Source: Rufibacter tibetensis
Lineage (GTDB): Bacteria; Bacteroidota; Bacteroidia; Cytophagales; Hymenobacteraceae
Direction: 5' to 3'
Assembly: GCF_001310085.1 (NCBI RefSeq)
Contig: NZ_CP012643.1
Coordinates: forward strand, 961,001-1,025,000
Length of the DNA stretch: 64,000 nt
The position numbers and the translations under genes were made by a program. The notes beneath the pieces are model-generated. The model saw only the letters and a program-made list of their open reading frames with translations. It ran no database searches and was not told the DNA's origin. Below are positions 9,241 through 17,040 of this stretch, piece by piece (position 1 is the stretch's first letter; the number at the start of each line of letters is the position of its first letter).

Positions 9241-10104
9241 CTAAATCCGGTCTAAAACCTTCAAGATCAAATCATCAATCACTTGGTCTGCATCAGGGGT
9301 AAACTCATGGGTGATGCGGTTCGCTACAATGGCGTTAAGCGAAAGCACTTCATGGCCTAACAGACGGCCAAGGCTGTAGATACCAGCCGTCTCCATCTCA
9401 AAATTGGTAAACTGCACATTCTCAAACCTAAAGTTGCTCAGCTTTTGAATCACATCTTCAATTTTAGGCTGTAAACGCAGCAACCTTCCCTGTGGTGCAT
9501 AAAAGCCAGGGCAAGTAAACGTATTGCCATGGATCATGTCAAAGCCAATCTGCTCCCGAAGGATGTCAGAGCCCTTGGCGCAGTATGGCAAAAAACCGAT
9601 GCCTAAAGCCAGCTGCACGTTCACCGCAATCTCCGTCTCGTAGCCGGTTTCCATAAGTGGGTAGAACTGCATGAGCGTATCCAATCCAAGTGCGTATTCG
9701 GTGGCCAGGTGACTACCCAACGGAACATCCTGCTGCAGGGCTCCGGAAGTTCCTATGCGGACAATCTTCAGGGAGATGCGGTCCTCCGGTTCTAACGCCT
9801 CGCGGCTCACAAAGTCAATGTTCACCAGTGCATCCAACTCGTTCATGACAATATCAATGTTGTCTGTGCCAATGCCCGTTGAAACCACTGAGATGCGTTT
9901 GCCTTTGTAATAGCCCGTGTGGGTTACAAACTCGCGCTTGGCTACCTGCACCTCTATAGAATCAAAATGGCGGCTCACGCGGTTTACGCGGTCCTGGTCA
10001 CCCACGGTGATGATGGTATCAGAAATCTGCTCGGGCAGCAGGTTCAGGTGGTAAATGCTGCCATCGGCGTTCAGGATTAATTCAGACTCAGGAATACGCG
10101 CCAT
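9241..10104 (-). CDS. Nucleoside phosphorylase (PNP/UDP family)
   Basis: 287 residues from the ATG at 10104 (MARIPESELILNADGSIYHL). An in-frame extension to 10230 would run into the trhO terminator and lacks family character. The PNP_UDP_1 fold is visible: TIITVGDQDRVNRVSRHF near the N-terminus (phosphate and nucleoside-binding glycine loop), STGIGTDNIDIVMNEL, and RIGTSGALQQDVPLG. Near the C-terminal third, FTNFEMETAGIYSLGRLLGH holds the Met-Glu pair that contacts ribose. The enzyme splits a nucleoside with phosphate into a base and ribose-1-phosphate for salvage. The specificity is probably uridine or purine nucleosides and cannot be settled from motifs. Confidence 0.88.
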   Translation of the reverse strand: MARIPESELILNADGSIYHLNLLPEQISDTIITVGDQDRVNRVSRHFDSIEVQVAKREFVTHTGYYKGKRISVVSTGIGTDNIDIVMNELDALVNIDFVSREALEPEDRISLKIVRIGTSGALQQDVPLGSHLATEYALGLDTLMQFYPLMETGYETEIAVNVQLALGIGFLPYCAKGSDILREQIGFDMIHGNTFTCPGFYAPQGRLLRLQPKIEDVIQKLSNFRFENVQFTNFEMETAGIYSLGRLLGHEVLSLNAIVANRITHEFTPDADQVIDDLILKVLDRI

Positions 10105-10184
10105 AGTTTCATAGTTTTTAGGTGGGACAAAAGATCGTTGGGTTGTACAAAAATGGCCAGCGACCAATGAAAGTAAATGTATAA

Positions 10185-10227
10185 AAAAAGCGCCAACTCC
10201 TTGCCTTGCAGCAACAAGCGGCGCTTT
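10185..10227 (-). terminator. Terminator of trhO
   Basis: The outer stem AAAGCGCC / GGCGCTTT encloses a 25-nt loop with an inner TTGC/GCAA stem. On the minus strand a run of T follows it directly. Confidence 0.75.
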
Positions 10228-10247
10228 CATATATAAATGCTCTTTGT

Positions 10248-11216
10248 TTATACGGCCTTGGGCTGCTCCGTCTTGCGGCGGTTCAGACCTTTGTACGGGT
10301 TATAGCCGTTGGTGTTTTTCTGATAATATCCGGTACCGTCATACGGACGTTTATCTGGGTGCTCCTGGCAAGTAGTAGAGCAGGCGCCGTCCATTTTAGT
10401 GCCGCAGCTCTCGCAGATGGGCACGTGCAGGTTACAGTGAGGATTGGCGCAGTTCACCATTCTAGCCGAAGGCGTTTCACACACGTGGCACTTGGAAATC
10501 ACCACCGGGTTTACTTTGTTCACCTCTACGGCTACACGGTTGTCAAACACGTAACATTTGCCCTCGAAGTCTTCGCCCCCGGCTTCCATGCCGTATTTGA
10601 TAATACCACCGTGCAGTTGGTACACATTCTCAAAGCCTTTCTCCAACAGAAAAGCGCTCGCTTTCTCGCACTTAATGCCGCCGGTGCAGTAAGTCAGGAT
10701 TTTCTTGCCTTCATACTTTTCCTTCAGCTCATCAATTTTCTCTGGAAACTCTCTGAAATTCTCAATGTCCAGTGTAACAGCGTTCTTGAACTTGCCCATG
10801 CTGTGCTCATAGTCTGAGCGCACGTCCAGCACTACCACATCTTCCTGGTCCTTCATCTCCTTGAACTCCTGCGGCGAAAGGTGCACGCCGGTCCGTTCAG
10901 TAGGGTCAATGTTGCGCAGGCCTGCATGCACAATCTCAGGCTTGTGGCGCACGTGCAATTTGGTGAAAGCGTGTTCTTTGGCGTAGTCCACCTTGAAGTC
11001 GATGCCTTCAAAGCGGGGATCTGCTTTCACAGCGGCCATGTAGGCTTCGCAGTCTTCCACCAGGCCAGACACTGTTCCGTTCAGCCCTTCCGGAGCGACG
11101 ATGATGCGGCCTAATAAATTCAATTTAAGACACAACAAGTGGTGCTCCTCACGGAACAACTCCGGGTCTTCAATTTTGGTGTAATGGTAATAAAGTAAGA
11201 TACTGTACTTTTTCAT
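10248..11216 (-). CDS. trhO: tRNA uridine(34) hydroxylase, rhodanese-like
   Basis: 322 residues of the TrhO (YceA/UPF0176) family, which makes 5-hydroxyuridine at tRNA position 34 using O2 and prephenate. An N-terminal ferredoxin-like acylphosphatase-type domain (about 1-95, GRIIVAPEGLNGTVSG) is followed by a rhodanese domain (about 115-210). That domain has VVLDVRSDYEHSMG and the active-site loop YCTGGIKCEKAS, with catalytic Cys177. A cysteine-rich C-terminal tail (CHVCETPSARMVNC, CESCGTKMDGACSTTC) looks metal-binding, as in this family. The final segment is basic and Asn/Tyr-rich. Its own terminator lies downstream, and the upstream spacer contains an inverted TAGATGTTAGA pair of unknown meaning. 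Confidence 0.93.
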   Translation of the reverse strand: MKKYSILLYYHYTKIEDPELFREEHHLLCLKLNLLGRIIVAPEGLNGTVSGLVEDCEAYMAAVKADPRFEGIDFKVDYAKEHAFTKLHVRHKPEIVHAGLRNIDPTERTGVHLSPQEFKEMKDQEDVVVLDVRSDYEHSMGKFKNAVTLDIENFREFPEKIDELKEKYEGKKILTYCTGGIKCEKASAFLLEKGFENVYQLHGGIIKYGMEAGGEDFEGKCYVFDNRVAVEVNKVNPVVISKCHVCETPSARMVNCANPHCNLHVPICESCGTKMDGACSTTCQEHPDKRPYDGTGYYQKNTNGYNPYKGLNRRKTEQPKAV

Positions 11217-11389
11217 ACGGCTTAGTTTCAGACTAAGTGTGTAAATGGATGCTGGATATTAGATGTTAGACGCTAGACTTTCTCTTTTTAGTTCCTTCAC
11301 CCTTTCAGGGCAAATTTAAGGAAATCGGCTCTAAAACAGAAAATGACGTTTGTCAGACATACATCTAACATCTATTGTCAAAAGTCTTT

Positions 11390-12022
11390 TTAAACCGGCT
11401 TAGCAGGATTTCCGAATACAGTTTGCTTAGCGGCCACGTCGGCCACTACCACGGCACCAGCACCCACACGGGCATTTTTGCCGATCTTCACGCCAGACAC
11501 AATCACCGCCCCGGTTCCAATAAAGGCTCCCTCGGCAATAGTCACACCGGCATTCACCATGGCTCCGGCTCCTAGCTGTACATGACTATCTAAAACGGCA
11601 TTGGCATCTACCACCGCACGTGCCCCAATAATGCAGTTATCGCCTAGTTTAGCGTTAGAATTCACAATGGCACCTGCCTGGATGAAGTTACCGTGCCCCA
11701 ACCAAGCATGCTCAGACACATAGCTGAATTTATGAATGGCGTTTACCGGCACTACCTTGTAGTCATCTTTCAGCATGGAGGTAAGGCTTTTGCGCGCGGC
11801 TGTATCTTCCGCAGCCACGAACACGTCGCATTTCTTGCCTAGTAATTTCAGAATGTTTTCGTCTTCAGTGTTGCCCATCACGGTGATTTCGTTCACCTCT
11901 TTCTGTTGCAGGGCTACCTGGTCATCTAAGAAACAATACACTACTACGTCATTGCTCTGGAAAGCATCTAACGCCAAAACTCCCAGATCCTGGGCACCTA
12001 ATATAATTACCGGATTTTGCAT
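11390..12022 (-). CDS. Sugar O-acyltransferase, NeuD/PglD family
   Basis: 210 residues. The N-terminal Rossmann-like domain (VIILGAQDLGVLALDAF, CDVFVAAEDTAARKSL) binds the sugar nucleotide in PglD-type enzymes. From about residue 95 on there is a left-handed beta-helix built of hexapeptide repeats (GNFIQAGAIVNSNAKLG, IIGARAVVDANAVLD, FIGTGAVIVSGVKIG, RVGAGAVVVADV), ending FGNPAKPV. Such enzymes acetylate amino or hydroxy groups of surface sugars with acetyl-CoA. No sugar-nucleotide gene is adjacent, so the substrate is unknown. The catalytic base is expected to be the His in AWLGHGNFIQ or nearby; this is not certain. Confidence 0.87.
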   Translation of the reverse strand: MQNPVIILGAQDLGVLALDAFQSNDVVVYCFLDDQVALQQKEVNEITVMGNTEDENILKLLGKKCDVFVAAEDTAARKSLTSMLKDDYKVVPVNAIHKFSYVSEHAWLGHGNFIQAGAIVNSNAKLGDNCIIGARAVVDANAVLDSHVQLGAGAMVNAGVTIAEGAFIGTGAVIVSGVKIGKNARVGAGAVVVADVAAKQTVFGNPAKPV

Positions 12023-12110
12023 AAGCTTCTTTTCAATTTATAGATACTGCGCCTCTCGTAAATAAGAGGCTATAGACTCCTTTGCTATACGGAAAAAGAG
12101 TACCGCCTTT

Positions 12111-12146
12111 GTTTAGGGTCTGTTTTCAGAAAACAACGCTAAAAAC
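12111..12146. repeat. 36-bp dispersed palindrome, copy C
   Basis: Arms GTTTAGGG / GCTAAAAAC around TGTTTTCAGAAAACA. It lies 39 bp past the stop codon of the minus-strand membrane protein gene. Confidence 0.65.
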
Positions 12147-12185
12147 AAAAGGGATTGCAAAAATAGGCAAAGAAAACGGAATAGG

Positions 12186-13466
12186 TTAGTTCTGCTGCTT
12201 TGATAGCATTTGGAGCCAGGTTGGAATGGGTCCCCACGCAATTACCACTAGAAAAAAGAAAGGCAGCAAGGGCGCCCGGTACCGGTGTAAAGAGCCCAGA
12301 TTTGGCGTTGGCAGTGTCACCAATACCGCTGAGATAAAGAAGAACACCAGCAGCACTCCCAAAAATGAAGGAAGAGCAGGCACTTTCCGCGTGCGGAACA
12401 AATAAATGAGAGTTAGTAGAACCAGCAGGAAGAGAAACAGGTTTTCTACCGCCATCAATTTGTACACTAAAGACGAAGGTTCCCAGATAAAGGGCCTGAA
12501 AAGCATTTGCACTACTGCTGACGGTGCATGCAGGAGCACAGATAATAAGGTTGGCTGCAGGTCAGGAAAATGCAGCAATGGATTAGCGGGATCTGATCTT
12601 AAAGTAAGCACCTGGTAGTTGTAAAGCAGGTGATTTACGAAGAAATCAAGGTCGAACGCCGGGTGGGAAAAAGACCCTACAAAAGCCCCCAGCACAATGA
12701 GTCCTGCCCCTGCTAAATATTGAGATCCTCCAGAGCGAAATAGGGAGAATCGCCTCGCCAGCCATTTTGTTAAAAGAAAAGGCACCATCAAGACGATAAG
12801 AATTGCCGCTAAAAAGAACTTCATGCGCCAGATTAAATAGAGGCACGGCAGGAGAAGGATACCTTTTTTGGTTGCTTCAGAAGGGCCAGAGGCTTTGTAA
12901 AGCTGAAGCAACATTCCTACGGTTAGGCAGAGCCCACCCATAAACAATGGTTCCTTCAGTACTCCGCTTGTCCAGAACACAACAGAAGGAAAGAAAAGAA
13001 ACACGACGAATGCGGAGGTACCATACGCCGGAAAGTGCCTTCTGATCTGCTGAACCAAAAACCAGGCACCCCAGAAACTAAATAAAGACAGGTAAAGCCC
13101 GCTCCACCAATAGGAGTTATTGGTTAGCAGGTAGAGTAAACTTAAGGGCTTTAAAAAAAAGAAGGAATTGGAGTAATCTTTCCAGTAAACAGGCAGATTA
13201 CCTATCTCATTGAAAAACATGAACTGAAGGTATTTGCCTGCATCCTGCTTTGCTAACTCTGCCACGTTCTGGGTTTGCGCATGGAAAGTCCAGGTGTCGC
13301 CCAGATTCAGGTAATTCTGGTAAACCCATCCAAGAAGCAAACCACAGCTAAGCTTAAAAAACAACGCTGACCAGAAAACCAAGCCTTGCCCCTTTTGAAC
13401 GGACCGCCACAGCAGGTAAATCAACAGAAGAAAGATTGGAAAGTGCAGCCAGGTCAGCAGGTTCAT
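12186..13466 (-). CDS. Polytopic membrane protein, possibly GT-C-like
   Basis: 426 residues. The ATG at 13466 is supported by a 4-bp ATGA overlap with the upstream DUF2851 gene. It has about ten hydrophobic segments. The first extracytoplasmic loop has LGDTWTFHAQTQ, and a later one has VFWTSGVLKEPLFMGGLCL. Acidic residues in the first loop and the S-G-x-L-K-E motif are common in GT-C glycosyltransferases and polymerase-like membrane proteins of Bacteroidota, so a lipid-linked sugar transferase role is possible but unproven. Short in-frame sequence upstream of 13466 overlaps the neighbour and is rejected. It probably shares a transcript with DUF2851 and perhaps pyrF. Confidence 0.75.
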   Translation of the reverse strand: MNLLTWLHFPIFLLLIYLLWRSVQKGQGLVFWSALFFKLSCGLLLGWVYQNYLNLGDTWTFHAQTQNVAELAKQDAGKYLQFMFFNEIGNLPVYWKDYSNSFFFLKPLSLLYLLTNNSYWWSGLYLSLFSFWGAWFLVQQIRRHFPAYGTSAFVVFLFFPSVVFWTSGVLKEPLFMGGLCLTVGMLLQLYKASGPSEATKKGILLLPCLYLIWRMKFFLAAILIVLMVPFLLTKWLARRFSLFRSGGSQYLAGAGLIVLGAFVGSFSHPAFDLDFFVNHLLYNYQVLTLRSDPANPLLHFPDLQPTLLSVLLHAPSAVVQMLFRPFIWEPSSLVYKLMAVENLFLFLLVLLTLIYLFRTRKVPALPSFLGVLLVFFFISAVLVTLPTPNLGSLHRYRAPLLPFFFLVVIAWGPIPTWLQMLSKQQN

Positions 13467-14785
13467 GCAAGGGTAAGGTTCTGTTTTATCAGGCGGTGCC
13501 CGATGCTGCAATGTACGCATTTTCGGGGAGCGCAGTAGGTTTGGTACAACCCCAGCAAGGCCTGAGAGTCTGCTGCGCATTGGTGCGGGAAACCCAGGCC
13601 AGTGTACAAGCGGGTAATTTTGTTTTGTTCCTTGGTAAGACTTTCCAGCAGTTCCACCGCCTTCTCTTGGAAAGCCGCGTTGTCCATCCGTCGGCTGTCA
13701 GCCATTAACAAAGGAACCACCACATTGATTAAAAGCCCTTGGATACTTTCGTCCCCAATAGTTGGAAAGGTCTGCTTTGACGTTTTCCCGCTGGTAACAC
13801 GTTTCTGCCAATACTTAGGTGGCGTCTGCCGAAAGAAGCTAAAATACTCTTCTACGGACGTACATTCCATCATGCCCGACCATAGGTGTGGGTGCGCCTG
13901 CAAAACCGCATACCACTGTCCCAACCTCACCATCGGAAAATTAGCGGGTCTGAGCCGAAGATAGTTCCAAGCACTTTGGGGCAGAGGATCTGGCAGTGAG
14001 TGCTTTTGGGAAAGGTACCGATGTTCCTTTGCTAAAGACTGGACATACTCATCTTGTTCTAAGTCTTCTTGAAGAGCCAGCATCCCAGCCTGCCCAAATA
14101 CTAAAGCTTCCAATTGCTTAGTTGAGTGGCGGTATTTGTTGATGATACTCCAGGGAAGTGCCTGTGAAAGCCGCAAAAAAGCATCTTGGTTGATTTTGAA
14201 GCCAAAGCCTGCCGTCAAGGTCTGGTAAACGGTGCTTTCCCAGTCATTTCGGTTCTGCTCCAGTCTTTCCAAAACTAGGGTTGCTTTTGCTTCAAGCCGT
14301 TCCAGTAAAGTTCTATCCATCATGGCAGATTTGAAAACGCTATCCACTTCTAGGATCTGCCCCGAACAGGGAATCTCTTCTTTGCTCCAAACTAGTTCCT
14401 GGTATTTAGCTTGCAGGGGCAGTGCCACTCTTCCCTGCAGTTCCAGAGTAGGCAAAGGTGTTCCTTCCTCTCTAACTACAGGTTCATCGTCTTCCCAAAC
14501 CACGTGAAGTACTACCTGGTTGTACTTGGCATCAAGTTGATGTTGGTGCCGGCGCCAGTCTGATGCTTTTAGGTGTATTTCAACACTGCCCACCCATTCC
14601 GCCTCTCCTACTTTAATGCGGGCACTGTAAAAATCCGGACCAGCGTCTAGTCTGTTGTAATACCCTGGGTGAAGAACAACTACCTCTTCCTTGGAAGTCG
14701 TCAATAGTTGATCCTTCCGGAAGTATTGGTAGCGCCAGACATAGTGCAGGAAATCCTCTTTCATAGAAACGGGAACAGGGTTCAT
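13463..14785 (-). CDS. DUF2851 family protein
   Basis: 440 residues matching DUF2851, a family largely confined to Bacteroidota and relatives. Recognisable segments are DFLHYVWRYQYF near the start, LHPGYYNRLDAGPDFYSARI, EWVGSVEIHLKASDWRRH, and YNQVVLHVVWEDDEPV. These form a beta-rich N-terminal domain with a cluster of conserved acidic residues and a His that resembles a nuclease-type metal site; this is inference, as no function is proven. The C-terminal half is helical and ends in a Cys-rich GLGFPHQCAADSQALLG...CAPRKCVHC, like a small metal site. Start is either 14785 (MNPVPVSMKEDF) or Met8. It overlaps the next gene by 4 bp. Confidence 0.83.
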   Translation of the reverse strand: MNPVPVSMKEDFLHYVWRYQYFRKDQLLTTSKEEVVVLHPGYYNRLDAGPDFYSARIKVGEAEWVGSVEIHLKASDWRRHQHQLDAKYNQVVLHVVWEDDEPVVREEGTPLPTLELQGRVALPLQAKYQELVWSKEEIPCSGQILEVDSVFKSAMMDRTLLERLEAKATLVLERLEQNRNDWESTVYQTLTAGFGFKINQDAFLRLSQALPWSIINKYRHSTKQLEALVFGQAGMLALQEDLEQDEYVQSLAKEHRYLSQKHSLPDPLPQSAWNYLRLRPANFPMVRLGQWYAVLQAHPHLWSGMMECTSVEEYFSFFRQTPPKYWQKRVTSGKTSKQTFPTIGDESIQGLLINVVVPLLMADSRRMDNAAFQEKAVELLESLTKEQNKITRLYTGLGFPHQCAADSQALLGLYQTYCAPRKCVHCSIGHRLIKQNLTLA

Positions 14786-14825
14786 GGCTTTCTCCGCATA
14801 CGCAGCAGACCGTGAGCTCTGTTCC

Positions 14826-14863
14826 CGTTTATGGGCTATTTATTTTAAAACTCTTCTAAAACG
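14826..14863. repeat. Dispersed palindrome, copy O (degenerate)
   Basis: Arms CGTTTATGGG / CTAAAACG around CTATTTATTTTAAAAC. It begins 1-2 bp after the pyrF stop codon on the minus strand. Confidence 0.45.
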
Positions 14864-14864
14864 A

Positions 14865-15695
14865 CTACCGTGGGAGATAGTCATTCAAGTATCTGTCCAT
14901 TTCCTGCTGAACAGTCAAGGCCGCAGCGCGTGCTTTCTCCGCGAAGTCCTCGCCTTGAGAAGCGTAAATGATCTGGCGGGAAGAGTTTACTAACAACCCG
15001 CACTGCTTGTTCATGCCATATTTTGAGATTTCCTCCAGGCTTCCACCCTGTGCCCCTACCCCGGGTACTAAAAGGAAATGATCTGGCGCCAGTTCACGCA
15101 CCCGTTCTATGTAATCATGGCGGGTAGCGCCTACCACGTACATCAGGTTTTCAGTGGTGCCCCACGCATGACTGTTCTGAATCACTTTTTCAAACATGAA
15201 ATACGACTTTCCTTCAGACACTACGCTTAGAAGCTGGAAATCATCGTGCCCCGGGTTTGAGGTGAGCGCCAGCAGAATTACCCACTTGTTAGGGAACTGC
15301 AGGAAAGGCGTCACCGAATCTATCCCCATGTAGGGAGCCACTGTGAGCGAGTCAAAGTTCATTTGCTCAAAGAAAGCCCGGGCATATAGTTCTGACGTGT
15401 TGCCGATGTCTCCTCGTTTGGCATCGGCTATGGTGAAAACATCTTTCGGGATAGCGCTCAAAGTTCGTTCTAGGCTCATCCATCCCTTAGGACCATGGGC
15501 CTCATAGAAGGCCACGTTGGGTTTATAGGCCACGCACAAATCTGCCGTTGCCTCAATGATCTGCCGGTTGAATTCAAAGATGGGATCTTCGAAATTAAGC
15601 AGGTGCGGCGGGATCTTTTTTATATCTGTATCTAACCCAATGCACAAATAAGAGCGTTTGCGCTGGATCTGTTCAAATAATTCTTGTCTGGTCAT
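14865..15695 (-). CDS. pyrF: Orotidine 5'-phosphate decarboxylase
   Basis: 276 residues of the type 2 OMP decarboxylase group. It converts OMP to UMP, the last step of de novo pyrimidine synthesis. The beta-barrel strands are clear: [14 protein letters not shown] at the start, [16 protein letters not shown], and the catalytic [15 protein letters not shown] with Asp91, Lys93 and Asp96. [12 protein letters not shown] near the phosphate-binding end and [13 protein letters not shown] follow. It is complete with the usual length for type 2. pyrD lies 4 kb further along on the same strand but in a separate run. A 300-bp repeat element separates pyrF from the gene behind it. Confidence 0.96.
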   Translation of the reverse strand: MTRQELFEQIQRKRSYLCIGLDTDIKKIPPHLLNFEDPIFEFNRQIIEATADLCVAYKPNVAFYEAHGPKGWMSLERTLSAIPKDVFTIADAKRGDIGNTSELYARAFFEQMNFDSLTVAPYMGIDSVTPFLQFPNKWVILLALTSNPGHDDFQLLSVVSEGKSYFMFEKVIQNSHAWGTTENLMYVVGATRHDYIERVRELAPDHFLLVPGVGAQGGSLEEISKYGMNKQCGLLVNSSRQIIYASQGEDFAEKARAAALTVQQEMDRYLNDYLPR

Positions 15696-15804
15696 GGGGC
15701 AAAAAAGGTCTACACAAAGCTAATGTGTTTTCTGTTTGTTTCAGGAAAAACAGAGGAAAAATAGAGAATGAAGAATGTTTAAAAAACAACACAGTGATGC
15801 TTTT

Positions 15805-16118
15805 TGCATGCAATTGGTTATTGCTGGCGAGGTTGGCGGTTGATGCGAGGCCCTTATGCTGGGTTGTTTCATCTCCGGCGATATGCGCTCACGGCCGCGA
15901 GGCCCCGTCTTCCCCTCTCGCACTGCCCTTTCGACCTGAGCAGTACACCTCTCTTAGCTTCTGCCGATCTATGGCCAAAAGCGAGGTGCTCGATGGGAGG
16001 ACTGGAACAGGGAAAAGTTACAAGAGTTTTTTTCATCTTAAATTCAATCTTCCCACACTTCTTATGGTTCAAGTCTGTGACTTGGACCTACCATGACCTG
16101 AAGTTTGCAACTTCAGTT
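15805..16118 (+). repeat. ~300-bp dispersed intergenic element, copy R1
   Basis: It starts at TGCATGCA and ends in two hairpin-forming stretches, CAAGTCTGTGACTTG and CTGAAGTTTGCAACTTCAG. The GC-rich core contains GCGCTCACGGCCGCGAGGCC and later GGCCAAAAGCGAGGTGCTCG. It is clearly similar to 58614-58914 in the same orientation and to 34611-34880 in reverse. Open frames in it change frame between copies, so it is not treated as protein-coding. It fills most of the 653-bp gap upstream of pyrF. Confidence 0.75.
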
Positions 16119-16274
16119 GAGCGACAGCTACAAAAACGATATTGAATGAATCATGTAGAGCAACAGGGATGATGAATTCTACATAGATGATGCCCCTTAT
16201 GGCATTAGCCCTAGGAGATGTTTACATCAACAGATGGCCCCTTTCAAAAATAAACTTTTAGCTGAAATACCTAG

Positions 16275-16316
16275 AAACGAGAAAGCCCCTGCTATAAAGC
16301 AGGGGCTTTCTCGTTT
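16275..16316 (-). terminator. Terminator of the ftsK-lolA run
   Basis: A long stem, AAACGAGAAAGCCCCTGC / GCAGGGGCTTTCTCGTTT, with a 6-nt loop, 32 bp past the lolA stop. Confidence 0.85.
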
Positions 16317-16348
16317 AATATGTGACTTGTACTGCTAGCTGATTAAGA

Positions 16349-17002
16349 TTAACGCAGGTCTACTACTTTCAAGCCTTTGTACTTATTCTTGTCGAAGGCG
16401 AAAGTACCGGCGTCTACCGGAGGGTTGGCAGTGAATTTATTGATCTTGTAGGTGTAGCGGTTACCGTTCTTCCGGAACATCTTCCAGGATTTCAAGGAAT
16501 TGTCTTTTTTACTAATGTGCAGACGCACTTTGAAAACCTGATTTTCGCGGTCGTTAGGGGTTAGGTCAATCACGTGCACGGCATCACCACCCTCTTTTTC
16601 TTCGCCGGCATACACGTATCTATAGCCTTTTTTGTATAGGTTATAGATCTGGTTAGGGGTCATTTCCTGCTCATCTGGGTCATTGTCAGAGATGGTTACT
16701 TCTCCTTCTTTCTTCATGATGGTCCAGATGATGGCTCCGTTGTTGATGATCTCCTGCCCGGCTACGGCCAGACGGTATTTATTGCCAGATACCGTGATGT
16801 CGCCGTTGATGGATTCCTTCACCTTTGCCGAGGGGCTTTCCATGGTTTGGGTAAATCCTACTTTGAAGGCATTCATGGCCTGGTATTTCTTGCTCATGGC
16901 ATCAAGCACCTTTTCAGCCTGTGGGTCTTTCTGCACGTTCTGCGCATTTGTCAGCTGTACCAACATCAAAAGCGCGAGCAGAAAAGAAAATATTCGTTTC
17001 AT
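16349..17002 (-). CDS. lolA: LolA-like outer-membrane lipoprotein carrier
   Basis: 217 residues with a signal peptide (MKRIFSFLLALLMLVQLTNA), then QKDPQAEKVLDAMSKKYQAMNAFKVGFTQ, the usual LolA opening. The core is beta-rich (NGDITVSGNKYRLAVAGQE, GAIIWTIMKKEGEVTISDND, VFKVRLHISKKDNSLKSWKM). In the family this half-barrel carries lipoproteins across the periplasm from LolCDE to the outer membrane. It lies 38 bp behind ftsK on the same strand, and ftsK-lolA is a known recurrent pairing. The Bacteroidota version diverges from E. coli LolA, so function is by homology. Confidence 0.85.
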   Translation of the reverse strand: MKRIFSFLLALLMLVQLTNAQNVQKDPQAEKVLDAMSKKYQAMNAFKVGFTQTMESPSAKVKESINGDITVSGNKYRLAVAGQEIINNGAIIWTIMKKEGEVTISDNDPDEQEMTPNQIYNLYKKGYRYVYAGEEKEGGDAVHVIDLTPNDRENQVFKVRLHISKKDNSLKSWKMFRKNGNRYTYKINKFTANPPVDAGTFAFDKNKYKGLKVVDLR

Positions 17003-17040
17003 GGGTGTCTATTTTAAATGAATTAACTGCGATCGTTTAC

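Noticed and set aside
11257-11376. Inverted TAGATGTTAGA / TCTAACATCTA pair between trhO and the acyltransferase gene
   Set aside because: The arms are only about 11 bp and about 100 bp apart with no other structure; too weak to call an element.
15725-16145. Overlapping open frames of 113-123 residues within repeat R1, and a similar 83-residue frame in R3
   Set aside because: The similar protein stretches shift frame relative to each other between copies, and the reversed copy R2 has no matching frame, so they are better read as a non-coding repeat.
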